Shown in pieces: positions 22,847 to 31,226 of a stretch of DNA of 64,000 bases (position 1 is its first letter; each line of letters starts with the position of its first letter). The DNA comes from JACSRF01 sp964504445 (GTDB lineage: Bacteria > Chloroflexota > Anaerolineae > Promineifilales > Promineifilaceae): NCBI GenBank assembly GCA_964504445.1, contig CAZDEO010000012.1:1-64000 (forward strand), written 5' to 3'. A program made the translations under genes and the position numbers. Under the pieces are notes generated by a model. That model ran no database searches and was not told the origin of the DNA. It saw only the letters and a program-made list of their open reading frames with translations.

Positions 22847-23081
22847 AAATAACCTCCTTGTGATGGGTAAATTGGGGAATATTGATCATCAGGAATCTGC
22901 TTGCCGCACAGGATGAGCGGGTAGATTCTGTACCCAGTATATGCCGCCACCAGCAGGGCGTCAACGGCAGCAGGGGCGAAGTGGGTGGGCTAATTGGGCT
23001 TGCGCATGGTTGCGAAGAACGGGGCGCAACAGTACACTCAAGGGTGTAAAACATCGTGTAACCAAGCAAAGGAGCATTCCC

Positions 23082-24080
23082 ATGGAGTATCGTCGTTTAG
23101 GAAAATCTGGATTAAAAGTGAGCGTTCTTTCATTTGGCGCCTGGGTTACCTTTAGCAACCAAATGGGTGTTGAGAAAGCCCTGGAGAGCATGAAGATAGC
23201 TTATGATGCGGGGGTCAATTTTTTTGACAACGCGGAAATTTATGCCCTGGGCGAAGCCGAAACAATTATGGGCGAAGCGCTGCAAAAGGCGGGCTGGCGG
23301 CGTGATTCTTACATTGTGTCGAGCAAGGTGATGTGGGGTGCTGTGCCTGACGCTAAACCCACGCAGCGGGGCTTAAGCCGCAAGCACGTGGTGGAAGCGT
23401 GCCATCAGGCGCTAGAGCGGCTGCAAGTAGATTATCTGGACCTTTATTTTTGCCATCGTCCGGACCCAGAAGTGCCGATGGAGGAAGTGGTGTGGACCAT
23501 GACAAACCTGATTCAGCAGGGTAAAGTGCTGTATTGGGGCACGTCGGAATGGTCGGCCCAGCAAATTATGGAGGCGCACATGGTGGCACGACAAGCCAAT
23601 TTGCTGCCGCCAACCGTGGAACAGCCGCAGTACAATATGTTCCATCGCCAGCGCTTTGAGGTGGAATACGGCCGTCTCTATGACACCGTTGGTTTGGGTA
23701 CCACCATCTGGTCGCCCCTGGCCTCTGGGTTGCTAACCGGCAAATACAATGACGGCATGCCTGACGACACCCGTCTCAACCTGCCCGGTTACGAATGGCT
23801 GAAAGAGATATTTGAGAGCGAGGAGGGGCGCCGCCGCCTGGCCAAAACCCGCGAGTTAACCAAACTGGCTGAAGAGTTGGGCACCACCATGGCGCGCCTG
23901 GCCATTGCCTGGTGCATCAAAAATCCTAATGTTAGCTCGGTCATTACCGGCGCATCACGCCCTGCCCAGGTTGCCGACAACATGCAGGCTTTGGAAGCGG
24001 TTGACCTGCTGACCGACGACGTTATGAACCAGATTGAAAAGATTCTAGACAACAAACCAGAAGAAATTCCATTCCAGTAA
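23082..24080 (+). CDS. Aldo/keto reductase, Kv-beta-like branch
   Basis: This NADPH-dependent oxidoreductase has 332 aa from ATG 23082 (AAAGGAG six bases upstream). The catalytic tetrad is visible: Asp and Tyr in FFDNAEIYALG, Lys in IVSSKVMWG, His in LYFCHRPDP. The cofactor end G-A-S-R-P-A-Q-V-A-D-N is typical of the AKR6/potassium-channel-beta-subunit branch. Substrate unknown. The longer upstream frame lacks family residues. Confidence 0.92.
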   Translation: MEYRRLGKSGLKVSVLSFGAWVTFSNQMGVEKALESMKIAYDAGVNFFDNAEIYALGEAETIMGEALQKAGWRRDSYIVSSKVMWGAVPDAKPTQRGLSRKHVVEACHQALERLQVDYLDLYFCHRPDPEVPMEEVVWTMTNLIQQGKVLYWGTSEWSAQQIMEAHMVARQANLLPPTVEQPQYNMFHRQRFEVEYGRLYDTVGLGTTIWSPLASGLLTGKYNDGMPDDTRLNLPGYEWLKEIFESEEGRRRLAKTRELTKLAEELGTTMARLAIAWCIKNPNVSSVITGASRPAQVADNMQALEAVDLLTDDVMNQIEKILDNKPEEIPFQ

Positions 24081-24103
24081 AGTTCTGGGCTTGACCCCGT
24101 TCA

Positions 24104-24145
24104 TATTCCCGGAAACATGGCCGATTTTGACCAGGTTTCCGGGAA
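24104..24145. repeat. Inverted repeat with CCCGGAAAC arms
   Basis: TTCCCGGAAAC and GTTTCCGGGAA (11 bp) flank a loop of about 18-20 nt between the aldo/keto reductase and the acetyltransferase genes. It resembles the element at 49914-49964. No T-run. Confidence 0.55.
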
Positions 24146-24148
24146 ACT

Positions 24149-24898
24149 ATGTGGCATAGGTATTTGATGAGCGTAGATGCTGCGCGGCAGGCCATACGGC
24201 CGTTGCTCAACCCCAACCAGCCCCGCGATGCCATGGAAGATTACTTCGCCTTCCATCATCCCGCGGAGCGTACCCGGCTGGTGCCCTGGCCTGAAGGTGC
24301 GCCGGTAGCCGCCGGATACGTTGCGGTCTCCCGCACAGGCATGGACTTGTTCCGCCCTTTGGTAACGCTGCGCCTGCCTCCACAAGATATGGGGGGCGCC
24401 GCAGATATGATTTACCAGGCGTTGGTTCCAGGAACGGCCGTGTTCCTCAATGCCCCGGAACCCTACTTTCCCCTCATGCAGGCCTTCTTCAACATTGAAG
24501 TTGAAGAGCATTTGGCCATTTATGCCCTGGATCCGCAACATTTTAGGCCGGTGATAAACGTACTGGTAACCCACAGCCACGGCCCCTATGATTTGCCCCG
24601 TTTTACCATTCGTTCAGAGTCAGCCAACCAGGAAGTGGTAGCAACCGCTCACCTGAATTGGCAATCGCCGCGTTTTGCCGAAATTGCCGTCAACGTTCAG
24701 CCCCGTTATCGGCGGCGTGGTTTTGGCCGCAGCGTGGTGGCGGCAATGGCCCAGCATTTGTTGGCCAACGGCCGTATCCCCCTCTATGCCGTAACGGCCG
24801 AAAACACCCCCTCAATTTTGTTGGCCCAAAGCATCGGTTTTACCGACACTGGCGCACGCACCTTCATGCTGCAAGCTACCCTTCGCCCTCGACCATAA
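24149..24898 (+). CDS. GNAT-family N-acetyltransferase
   Basis: The C-terminal half has the acetyl-CoA loop V-Q-P-R-Y-R-R-R-G-F-G-R-S-V-V-A-A-M-A near residue 185 (the R/Q-x-x-G-x-G/A pattern). It is followed by Y-A-V-T-A-E-N-T-P-S-I-L-L-A-Q-S-I-G-F, the classic last GNAT strands. The N-terminal ~120 residues look like a second degenerate GNAT-like half. Substrate unknown. Translation begins at an ATG inside the right arm region of the preceding hairpin. Confidence 0.82.
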   Translation: MWHRYLMSVDAARQAIRPLLNPNQPRDAMEDYFAFHHPAERTRLVPWPEGAPVAAGYVAVSRTGMDLFRPLVTLRLPPQDMGGAADMIYQALVPGTAVFLNAPEPYFPLMQAFFNIEVEEHLAIYALDPQHFRPVINVLVTHSHGPYDLPRFTIRSESANQEVVATAHLNWQSPRFAEIAVNVQPRYRRRGFGRSVVAAMAQHLLANGRIPLYAVTAENTPSILLAQSIGFTDTGARTFMLQATLRPRP

Positions 24899-25020
24899 CG
24901 CCTATAATTTACCCATTCTTTCACGCCAACTTCATGGACACCTCATGCTGGTCATGCTACCTTATTTCCAGTTCTTACGGTGTATAGGTAATTGTGAATA
25001 GTTAGTATTGGTAAACGCTC

Positions 25021-25060
25021 TAGGAAAAGGCACCATTCATGGCAATGGTGCTTTCTCCTA
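25021..25060 (+). promoter_or_regulatory. Long hairpin upstream of the cold-shock gene
   Basis: Seventeen-base arms (25021-25037 and 25044-25060, two mismatches, 6-nt loop) end 55 bases before the csp start. It could be a terminator of an upstream transcript or a temperature-sensitive leader. Rho-independent termination is less likely because only a broken T-run follows. Confidence 0.45.
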
Positions 25061-25115
25061 TTGTAATTGCCAACCTCTGTTCCCCGTGTGCATGAAGAAG
25101 TGGAGGAATTAGTCA

Positions 25116-25346
25116 ATGGATAAACGTACCGGGATTGTGAAATGGTTTAGTCGTTTGAAGGGATACGGATTCATCAATCCAGATGATGGTGGTCAGGAAG
25201 TATTCGTACATTATTCAGCCATCGAGGGTGAAGGATACCGGAATTTATACGAAGGAGACCGGGTAGAATTCAACCTGGTTGATCAGGGTAAAGGTCCACA
25301 AGCGCAAAACGTGATTTCCCAGCGCAGTTTTGGTCCATTTCAATAA
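25116..25346 (+). CDS. csp: Cold-shock protein (CspA family)
   Basis: The 76-aa single OB-fold contains RNP1-like K-G-Y-G-F-I and RNP2-like V-F-V-H-Y motifs, preceded by G-I-V-K-W-F. It is an RNA chaperone that binds single-stranded RNA and DNA. It stands alone, with GTGGAGGAATT before the ATG and a strong terminator after. Confidence 0.96.
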   Translation: MDKRTGIVKWFSRLKGYGFINPDDGGQEVFVHYSAIEGEGYRNLYEGDRVEFNLVDQGKGPQAQNVISQRSFGPFQ

Positions 25347-25349
25347 CTA

Positions 25350-25377
25350 CAAAAGCCCGCACACGCGGGCTTTTTTC
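25350..25377. terminator. Rho-independent terminator after csp
   Basis: The stem AAAAGCCCGC with GCGGGCTTTT, a 4-nt loop and six T. It probably serves the convergent reductase gene as well. Confidence 0.92.
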
Positions 25378-25402
25378 TTGTAAGGGTGTAATCCCCATAC
25401 CG

Positions 25403-26575
25403 CTACAATTTGGTCAAAAATATTTGCGCCAGTTGACTATTCTCTTTCAGCCGCTTAATCAGTAAATCAACCAGGAACGGGAAGCGCAACAGAGTACGCT
25501 GAATGTTAAAGGAGCGAACCATGCCCTCCCACATCGCTTCGTGGCAGGCTTGCTCATATCCCAGCATGGCTGCCCGCGATGCCTCTCCTTGGGCCAGCGC
25601 CTGGTGCACAGTTTGGGCAGCCAACCTGGCTGAAACCAGGCTGTTGTGAATGCCGCCACCCGTCAGCGGGTTAATGAACCCGGCTGCATCGCCCACCAAA
25701 ATAGCGCCCTCAAAGACGTGCTGCAGATGTTTTTGTGACCCGAAATTGAGCTGCCAGGTAGCCACCTCGCGCAGTTTCCCTCCTTCTTTCAGGCGGCTTT
25801 TAATGGCGGGCATGTTTAGAAATTGTCGCAGCATATCTTCCAGGCTTTGTTTCTTTTGGCGAAAGTGGTCCAGGCGCATGCCCAGGCCAATGTTGGCGCT
25901 GTCTGGCCCGGTGGGGAAAATCCAGGCGTATCCAGGCAATATTTCGTTGTACAGGTAAAACTCAACCTCATGGGGGAAAATCTCGATGTCGTCTATGTAG
26001 GCGCGCAGGGCGACGGCGCGGTGTTTGTCGCTATGCTGGGCGGGTTTGGGACGCAAGGCGCGGGTAATGCTGGAGGTGACGCCGTCGGCGCCGACCACTA
26101 CCTGGCCATAAAATTCCTGGCTACGGCCGTTTACTCTAGCTGTTACGCCGGTGACACGGCCGTTTTCCAGGATGGGCGCGGTCACTTGTCCTTGCTGAAA
26201 AGCCGCGCCGGAAGCCAGGGCGTGCTGCTGAAGGATTGCGTCAAAGTATAGGCGGGGTGCCACATAGGAATCCGTGCCCATTTCCCCTTTGTGCAGATTG
26301 GCTATCATGGTGTGGCCTTTGGGTGAAACCAGGCGCATGGTGTCTAGGGGATACAGCTCATGGCGGGCTACGGCCGTTTCCACCCGTTCCTGCATGCCCA
26401 ATTCATACATGATGCCAATGGCCCCCGCTGGCACAGCATCGCCGCACGTCTTGTCCCGGGGAAAATTGTGCCGGTCCAGCAGCAACACGTCGTGCCCCTG
26501 CTGGGCCAATATGGTGGCTGTGGTTGCGCCTGCTGGCCCGGCCCCCACAACAATGACCTCATGTTTTCGCGCCAT
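25403..26575 (-). CDS. Geranylgeranyl reductase-family FAD enzyme
   Basis: The N-terminal dinucleotide motif V-I-V-V-G-A-G-P-A-G-A-T-T-A is followed by L-L-L-D-R and F-P-R-D-K-T-C-G-D-A, the conserved block of the GGR/BchP/UbiH-like family. Later G-A-D-G-V-T-S and V-G-D-A-A-G-F-I-N-P-L-T-G-G-G complete the FAD fold. The likely reaction is saturation of isoprenoid double bonds (lipids, quinones or carotenoids). At 390 aa it is normal length. Confidence 0.9.
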   Translation of the reverse strand: MARKHEVIVVGAGPAGATTATILAQQGHDVLLLDRHNFPRDKTCGDAVPAGAIGIMYELGMQERVETAVARHELYPLDTMRLVSPKGHTMIANLHKGEMGTDSYVAPRLYFDAILQQHALASGAAFQQGQVTAPILENGRVTGVTARVNGRSQEFYGQVVVGADGVTSSITRALRPKPAQHSDKHRAVALRAYIDDIEIFPHEVEFYLYNEILPGYAWIFPTGPDSANIGLGMRLDHFRQKKQSLEDMLRQFLNMPAIKSRLKEGGKLREVATWQLNFGSQKHLQHVFEGAILVGDAAGFINPLTGGGIHNSLVSARLAAQTVHQALAQGEASRAAMLGYEQACHEAMWEGMVRSFNIQRTLLRFPFLVDLLIKRLKENSQLAQIFLTKL

Positions 26576-26764
26576 TACCTCTCCTTATGAAAGTCGCTCA
26601 TGCTAGAGTCCTGTCCTTCCTCGCACTCTCGTTTTTCATTGATGGTGTTGCGTTTCTGTTCATGCCGTCTCCTGTGAAACGGGTCACTTATCAAGGTTAA
26701 TAACACAGCATTTTCCCAGAGGTTGCCCAAATCTGGTGCATGGCATGTTGGGAAACGCGGGAAT

Positions 26765-27226
26765 TTAAAGATTTTCTGTGGAGCGGATATGGGCCAATAG
26801 CCCCTGACAGCCGTCTTCTACGAGCCGATACACATACTCGAAGTTGCCTGTATAGTAGGGGTCTGGTACCTCGCGCTCGTCGGTGTGGGTGGCAAAATCC
26901 AGCAGGCGGTGCAGGCGGGGGTGGTCGCCATAGCGGCGTTTCAGGTCGTTAAGGTTACTCTGGTCCATGGCTATGATGTAAGTTTGGGGATCCATATCCG
27001 CATTGCGTACCTGGCGGGCACGGCCGTCGTAATGAATGCCGTGTTGCTGCAAGACATGGCGCGTGCCGCTGTGGGCTTTTTCACCGACGTGCCAGGAACC
27101 GGTTCCCGCCGAATCCACGTGGATTTGCTGATCTAGCCCGGCCTCATCAACGAGCTTTTGGAAGACCGCTTCCGCCATGGGCGAGCGGCAAATGTTGCCC
27201 AAACAAACGAATAGTACACGAATCAT
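26765..27226 (-). CDS. Low-molecular-weight protein tyrosine phosphatase
   Basis: The P-loop V-C-L-G-N-I-C-R-S-P-M-A-E lies at residues 6-18 (nucleophile Cys, C-x5-R). The general-acid Asp lies in V-P-D-P-Y-Y near residue 125. The start ATG at 27226 gives 153 aa; the longer frame extends into the heptamer repeat upstream and is discarded. It dephosphorylates tyrosines in signalling or capsule regulation. Confidence 0.94.
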   Translation of the reverse strand: MIRVLFVCLGNICRSPMAEAVFQKLVDEAGLDQQIHVDSAGTGSWHVGEKAHSGTRHVLQQHGIHYDGRARQVRNADMDPQTYIIAMDQSNLNDLKRRYGDHPRLHRLLDFATHTDEREVPDPYYTGNFEYVYRLVEDGCQGLLAHIRSTENL

Positions 27227-27230
27227 AATG

Positions 27231-27258
27231 ATGAATGATGAATAAGGAATGGTGAATG
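27231..27258. repeat. Short tandem heptamer repeat (4 units)
   Basis: The units ATGAATG, ATGAATA, AGGAATG, GTGAATG lie between the phosphatase start and the 3' end of the RNase P RNA. Confidence 0.7.
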
Positions 27259-27296
27259 CGCGAACTGATTTTGCCTTCACCATTCTGCCTTTCGAA

Positions 27297-27702
27297 AGTA
27301 CCCAAGCTGGCCTATAAGCCGCATTCTGTGCGCGTTTATGCTGCCATAAACGCCGGTGATCATCTATCTGGGAGCGACATTGCTGCCGCCCTCATGCGGC
27401 CTACCCGGACGTTAGCGGAGCGAGCAGCCCCTATGTCCTGCTTGGCCTTGCTCCTGGCGGGGTTTGCCTGGCCAGCGACATTACTGCCACTGCCGGTGGT
27501 CTCTTACACCACCGTTTCACCCTCGCTGGTAGCAGCCGTGGCCGGGCCACAACTGCTGCTTAGCAATATACCTCTCTGTTGCACTTGCCATCGGGTCGCC
27601 CCGTCCGGCTGTTAGCCGGCGCCATGCTCTATGGAGTGCGGACTTTCCTCAGCAAGCCTCCCAAAGGCGGCTTACTGCGATCACCCGGCCAGCTTGGTTC
27701 TG
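27297..27702 (-). ncRNA. rnpB: RNase P RNA (bacterial type A)
   Basis: On the minus strand the 5' part has the universally conserved GAGGAAAGTCC and ACAGAGAGGT. The centre has GGTGTAAGAGACCACC and GGCAAACCCC. The 3' part has AGATAGATGATCACCG and ACAGAATGCGGCTTATAGG. The P1 helix AAGCTGGCC/GGCCAGCTT closes the ends and fixes the boundaries within a few bases. The RNA cuts tRNA 5' leaders. ORFs crossing this stretch are spurious. Confidence 0.96.
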
Positions 27703-27762
27703 TAATCGTAGCGAGGTGTGGGGCAGTTGGCAAGTGGGTGGGGGTGTGAATTTGCCAGCCTG

Positions 27763-28563
27763 TTATTCGCCTTTTAGCACGCGCCGCGTGAGAACGGCCG
27801 CCATCTGGGCACGGTAATTGGCGTCGCCACGAAAGTCGCCGGGGTGGGTGGTCATAGCGCTGGCGGCCTGGGCAGCCAGGTCAATGGCCTCTGGGTTGAT
27901 GCCGTGGGCCAGGTTGGCCTCAGCCGCAGTGAGGCGGCACGGCCGTTCCCGCGAACCGGTAGCCGCCAAGCGGGGCGGCGCATTTTCCGGCTGCCACAGC
28001 GTGACAGACACAATGGGGTAGTCCCGCGGCGTGCGGGCGACGCGCGCGTGGGCAACCCGCCCGGTTTGCCAGGGAATGGTGATGGCGGTGATGAGGCCCA
28101 ACGGCCGTTCCTCTGCGTCCAGATAGGCCATCACAGCCATTTTCACCAGGTCGGGCGAATGCAGCGTGATTGTCGCGTCTAAAACCAGCAGTGCCGCCAG
28201 CAGTTCACTGTCGGGTAGGCGGCTGGCTATGGTGCCGCCCAGAGTAGCGGCATGGCGGTAGGTATTGGGGCCAGCCTGGTCAATGGCCTGGCGTAGCAGA
28301 CCGGCGGGCGTGTTCTCTTTTGGATACATTGCCAATGCGGCATCGACTTTACTCAGAGGTAAAGTTGCGCCAATGGTCAGGCGCATCTCGGTCATGGTCA
28401 TTTGCGTTAATCCCAGGTGTTGTAAATCCACAACCGCCCCCGGTACGTCTTGTGCCAGCAGCTTGGTGCCACCGCCCAGAGCAAAGGTGTCGGGTTGGGC
28501 CAGCAAGTGCAGCGCCTCTGGCAAAGTTTTGGGCTGGTGAATGGCAGTGGGTGATTTGGGCAT
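27763..28563 (-). CDS. FAD-binding subunit of a molybdopterin dehydrogenase (CoxM-like)
   Basis: The 266-aa protein has F-A-L-G-G-G-T-K-L-L-A and G-A-T-L-P-L-S near the N-terminus. It continues with R-H-A-A-T-L-G-G-T-I-A and the C-terminal CO-dehydrogenase flavoprotein domain. This is the medium subunit that passes electrons between the molybdenum and quinone or NAD sites in xanthine/CO dehydrogenase-type enzymes. The large (Mo) and small (2Fe-2S) subunits are not in this window. moaA at 48913 would supply the cofactor pathway. Confidence 0.85.
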   Translation of the reverse strand: MPKSPTAIHQPKTLPEALHLLAQPDTFALGGGTKLLAQDVPGAVVDLQHLGLTQMTMTEMRLTIGATLPLSKVDAALAMYPKENTPAGLLRQAIDQAGPNTYRHAATLGGTIASRLPDSELLAALLVLDATITLHSPDLVKMAVMAYLDAEERPLGLITAITIPWQTGRVAHARVARTPRDYPIVSVTLWQPENAPPRLAATGSRERPCRLTAAEANLAHGINPEAIDLAAQAASAMTTHPGDFRGDANYRAQMAAVLTRRVLKGE

Positions 28564-28712
28564 CTTGCGCTCCTTGTTGTAAGGGTAAAGGCTAAATGGG
28601 TTTCTTCCTGGCTCCCGTCATCCTCCACCCTTTCTGCTTATGCTATAATCAATTGCTGATGGCGGTTATTGTACCGTCAAAACATCCTCAAGAAAATGCC
28701 CCAGGTGCAGGA

Positions 28713-29579
28713 ATGACGGCCGAAAGTAAACCGATCACCCAAAGAATTGGCGAGCAGTGGCAAAAACCACGGGTGCGGCGTTGGGGTATCTTGGGCATTG
28801 CCCTGGGGACGTTGACCTTAATGGGCTTCTATGCCGTGCTGGATGCCGCGCACCTGGCGCAGCACGCCTTGCTTGACGGGGCGGATTGGTTGGGGTATGC
28901 GGTTTGCCACCGACTGACGGAGCATTCCTTGAGCATTGCTGGGCGGCAGTTGCCCTTGTGCGCGCGCTGTACGGGGATGTATTTGGGGGTTGCTACGGCC
29001 GTACTCTTCTTCTGGCTCAAGGGGCGGGCGCGGCATACGGAACTGCCACCGCTGCCAATTTTGTTGGCTCTGCTGGCCCTTATCGGTCTCATGGGGCTTG
29101 ATGGCGTGAACTCTTTTCTGCATTTTTTCCCCAATGCGCCCCACCTCTACGAGCCAAAGAACTGGCTGCGCCTGCTGACGGGCATGGGCACCGGGTTGGC
29201 TATGGGCAGCTTTGTCTTTCCCGCGCTGGCGCAAGCTTTGTGGCGGCGGGCTATTCCCCGGCCCATGTTAGGAACCTGGTGGGAGTTGGGCGCTCTTTTG
29301 CTAGGAGCAGGGATCATTGCCTGGGCCGTGTTGAGCAACCAACCAGTGATTCTGTACGTAATGGCGGTTGTGAGTACGGTGGGGCTGCTGGCAACCTTGG
29401 GGTCGGTGAACGTGATTTTGGGCCTCATTTTGCTGCGGCGAGATGGACGGGCAACGCGGTGGCGGGAAACGGCCGTGCCCCTCATCCTCGGCACCCTTTT
29501 GGCTATCATTGAGCTAAGCGCCATCAGCGTCATCCGCTTCAACCTCACCGGAACCATGATTGGCCTTCCTGGCCTCTAA
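28713..29579 (+). CDS. DUF2085 multi-pass membrane protein
   Basis: The conserved block Y-A-V-C-H-R-L-T-E-H-S followed by G-R-Q-L-P-L-C-A-R-C-T-G-M-Y-L-G defines DUF2085 (four Cys/His that may bind metal). About six membrane helices follow. A TATAAT at 28644-28649 places the transcript start near 28656. I therefore prefer the ATG at 28713, giving 288 aa, over the ATG at 28659 (leaderless) or the longer frame. Function unknown. Confidence 0.8.
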   Translation: MTAESKPITQRIGEQWQKPRVRRWGILGIALGTLTLMGFYAVLDAAHLAQHALLDGADWLGYAVCHRLTEHSLSIAGRQLPLCARCTGMYLGVATAVLFFWLKGRARHTELPPLPILLALLALIGLMGLDGVNSFLHFFPNAPHLYEPKNWLRLLTGMGTGLAMGSFVFPALAQALWRRAIPRPMLGTWWELGALLLGAGIIAWAVLSNQPVILYVMAVVSTVGLLATLGSVNVILGLILLRRDGRATRWRETAVPLILGTLLAIIELSAISVIRFNLTGTMIGLPGL

Positions 29580-29597
29580 TTTGCAAGGAGTTAGCCT

Positions 29598-30179
29598 ATG
29601 ATTCAAGCCATTGGTGGACTGGGGGCAGCCTTTGGTCTGGCCAGCAGCGCCGGGCTAAACGCTTACATTCCCTTATTGTTGGTGGCCCTGGCCGGCCGTT
29701 TTCCGTTAGATGACCCATTGTTGGGCCTTTCTGAACCCTATAGCTACATGACAAGCTGGTGGGCCATTGGTTTGCTGGTGGTGTTGTTGGGCATTGAGAT
29801 GACGGTGGACAAAATTCCGGCCGTAGACACCCTCAACGATCTCATTCAGACCTTTATTCGTCCTACGGCTGGGGCCATTTTATTTGCCGCCAATGCCAAC
29901 GTCGTTACCGACATCCACCCCATTTTGGCCGTTATAGCCGGTATTTTGCTGGCGGGGGGCGTGCATACGGCCAAGGGGGTGGCCCGGCCTGTCATTACCG
30001 CCGGAACGGCCGGCACCGGTAACTGGTTTGTCAGCCTGGTAGAGGATGCGGTAGCCTTCTTTGTCTCCTTGTTGTCCTTACTTCTACCGATTTTGGCCGG
30101 GGTTCTGGCAATTATTGGGTTGGTGCTCTTGGTGCGGGGCTATCGCCACCGCCGCCAAAAGCAAAAATTAGCATTTTAA
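29598..30179 (+). CDS. DUF4126 membrane protein
   Basis: The 193-aa protein begins MIQAIGGLGAAFGLASSAGLNAYIPLL. It has several glycine-rich membrane segments and A-R-P-V-I-T-A-G-T-A-G-T-G-N, all typical of DUF4126. AAGGAG precedes the ATG. It follows the DUF2085 gene by 18 bases and probably shares its transcript. Function unknown. Confidence 0.85.
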   Translation: MIQAIGGLGAAFGLASSAGLNAYIPLLLVALAGRFPLDDPLLGLSEPYSYMTSWWAIGLLVVLLGIEMTVDKIPAVDTLNDLIQTFIRPTAGAILFAANANVVTDIHPILAVIAGILLAGGVHTAKGVARPVITAGTAGTGNWFVSLVEDAVAFFVSLLSLLLPILAGVLAIIGLVLLVRGYRHRRQKQKLAF

Positions 30180-30203
30180 TTTTTGAATACGGAGGATAGA
30201 CAG

Positions 30204-30635
30204 GTGAATAACATTCATATGCAAAGCGTGATTAAGGCAGGCGCAGCTGCAGCTGCGGTAGCCATTGTGTTGGGTTTGCTTTCTCTCATCCCAGTTTTGG
30301 GGCCTATGGCAGCCATTTGCCTGACCTGCGCCGGTTTTCTCATTCCAATTGGCGCGGGCATTGGGTATGGCTACCTGGCTCCCGGTGAGGAAGACATGGC
30401 TACCAGTGCTTTGGGTGGGGCCTTGTCTGGCGGGGCCAGCGGCCTAATTTTGGGCGTTTTTGCGGGGTTTTCTTCAACGGTCAGTTCGGCCATGTCCAGC
30501 AGTGTGGGGGATGCCCTGGCCGGAGGCACAATAGCCACGTTGTTATGCGTATGTGGTTTAGGCTTGGGCGGGCTGATTTTTGGGGCCATTGGCGGCGTTA
30601 TCTGGCCGCTTATTCAAAAGCAGCGCGGGGTGTAA
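30204..30635 (+). CDS. Small glycine-rich membrane protein, family not recognised
   Basis: Two to four hydrophobic segments rich in Gly and Ala span the 143-aa protein, including an L-G-P-M-A-A-I-C-L-T-C-A-G-F segment and a G-L-G-L-G-G-L-I-F-G-A-I-G-G-V-I-W-P-L tail. I chose GTG at 30204 because GGAGG sits nine bases upstream. A TTG at 30183 precedes that ribosome site and cannot use it. Third gene in the small membrane-protein operon. Function unknown. Confidence 0.7.
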   Translation: MNNIHMQSVIKAGAAAAAVAIVLGLLSLIPVLGPMAAICLTCAGFLIPIGAGIGYGYLAPGEEDMATSALGGALSGGASGLILGVFAGFSSTVSSAMSSSVGDALAGGTIATLLCVCGLGLGGLIFGAIGGVIWPLIQKQRGV

Positions 30636-30863
30636 ATCATTTATTTTCCCTGATAGGGCGTACATCCATAACGTTGGCAGAGCGGATACCACAGGGTGTC
30701 CGCTTTTTGCTGTGGGCCACCCATGTATGCTAGCAGCAATGGATTCAAAGCGGTGACAAATGTCACGATTACTCCTGCGGATCGTTACTTCTAAAACCAG
30801 GTACCTGTTTTTTATACTGTGACCAGTATTGGCCAGTGTGGTTTTTTAACTAGGAGAATAGGT

Positions 30864-31193
30864 ATGAACGATCCCAAAGGTTTTTTCGCGGCGCTGCTGG
30901 ACTTTTCATTTAGCGAGTTTATTACGACGAAGCTGGTGAAAATTTTGTACGTGTTGTTGCTGATCATTATTGCGTTGTTTTTCTTGGGGGGAATTGGCAC
31001 GGCCGTTGTCAGCATTTTTAGCCGGGGTGGGTTTGCGCGGGGGTTGGGCTTGCTGTGCGGCACGCCCATCATCACCCTCATTTACGTCATTCTGGCGCGG
31101 GCATGGACGGAACTGATTATTGTGGTGTTCCGCATTGCCGAAAATACGACAGAATTGGCTGAGCAAGGACGGCGTAAGGCTGGTATGGGATAA
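30864..31193 (+). CDS. DUF4282-domain membrane protein
   Basis: The 109-aa protein has an F-F-A-A-L-L-D-F-S-F-S-E-F-I-T motif, two membrane helices and an I-I-V-V-F-R-I-A-E-N-T tail, matching DUF4282. AGGAG is placed 8 bases before the ATG. A bidirectional terminator ends the gene. Function unknown. Confidence 0.85.
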   Translation: MNDPKGFFAALLDFSFSEFITTKLVKILYVLLLIIIALFFLGGIGTAVVSIFSRGGFARGLGLLCGTPIITLIYVILARAWTELIIVVFRIAENTTELAEQGRRKAGMG

Positions 31194-31195
31194 TA

Positions 31196-31226
31196 AAAGG
31201 GTCTGGTTTTTGACCAGGCCTTTTTT
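31196..31226. terminator. Bidirectional terminator between DUF4282 and dynamin genes
   Basis: The stem AAAAGGGTCTGGT with ACCAGGCCTTTT, short T-rich loop and T-run. It overlaps the dynamin gene stop. Confidence 0.8.

Noticed and set aside
27256..27615. A plus-strand ORF of 119 residues
   Set aside because: It lies antisense to RNase P RNA, whose conserved elements explain the sequence.
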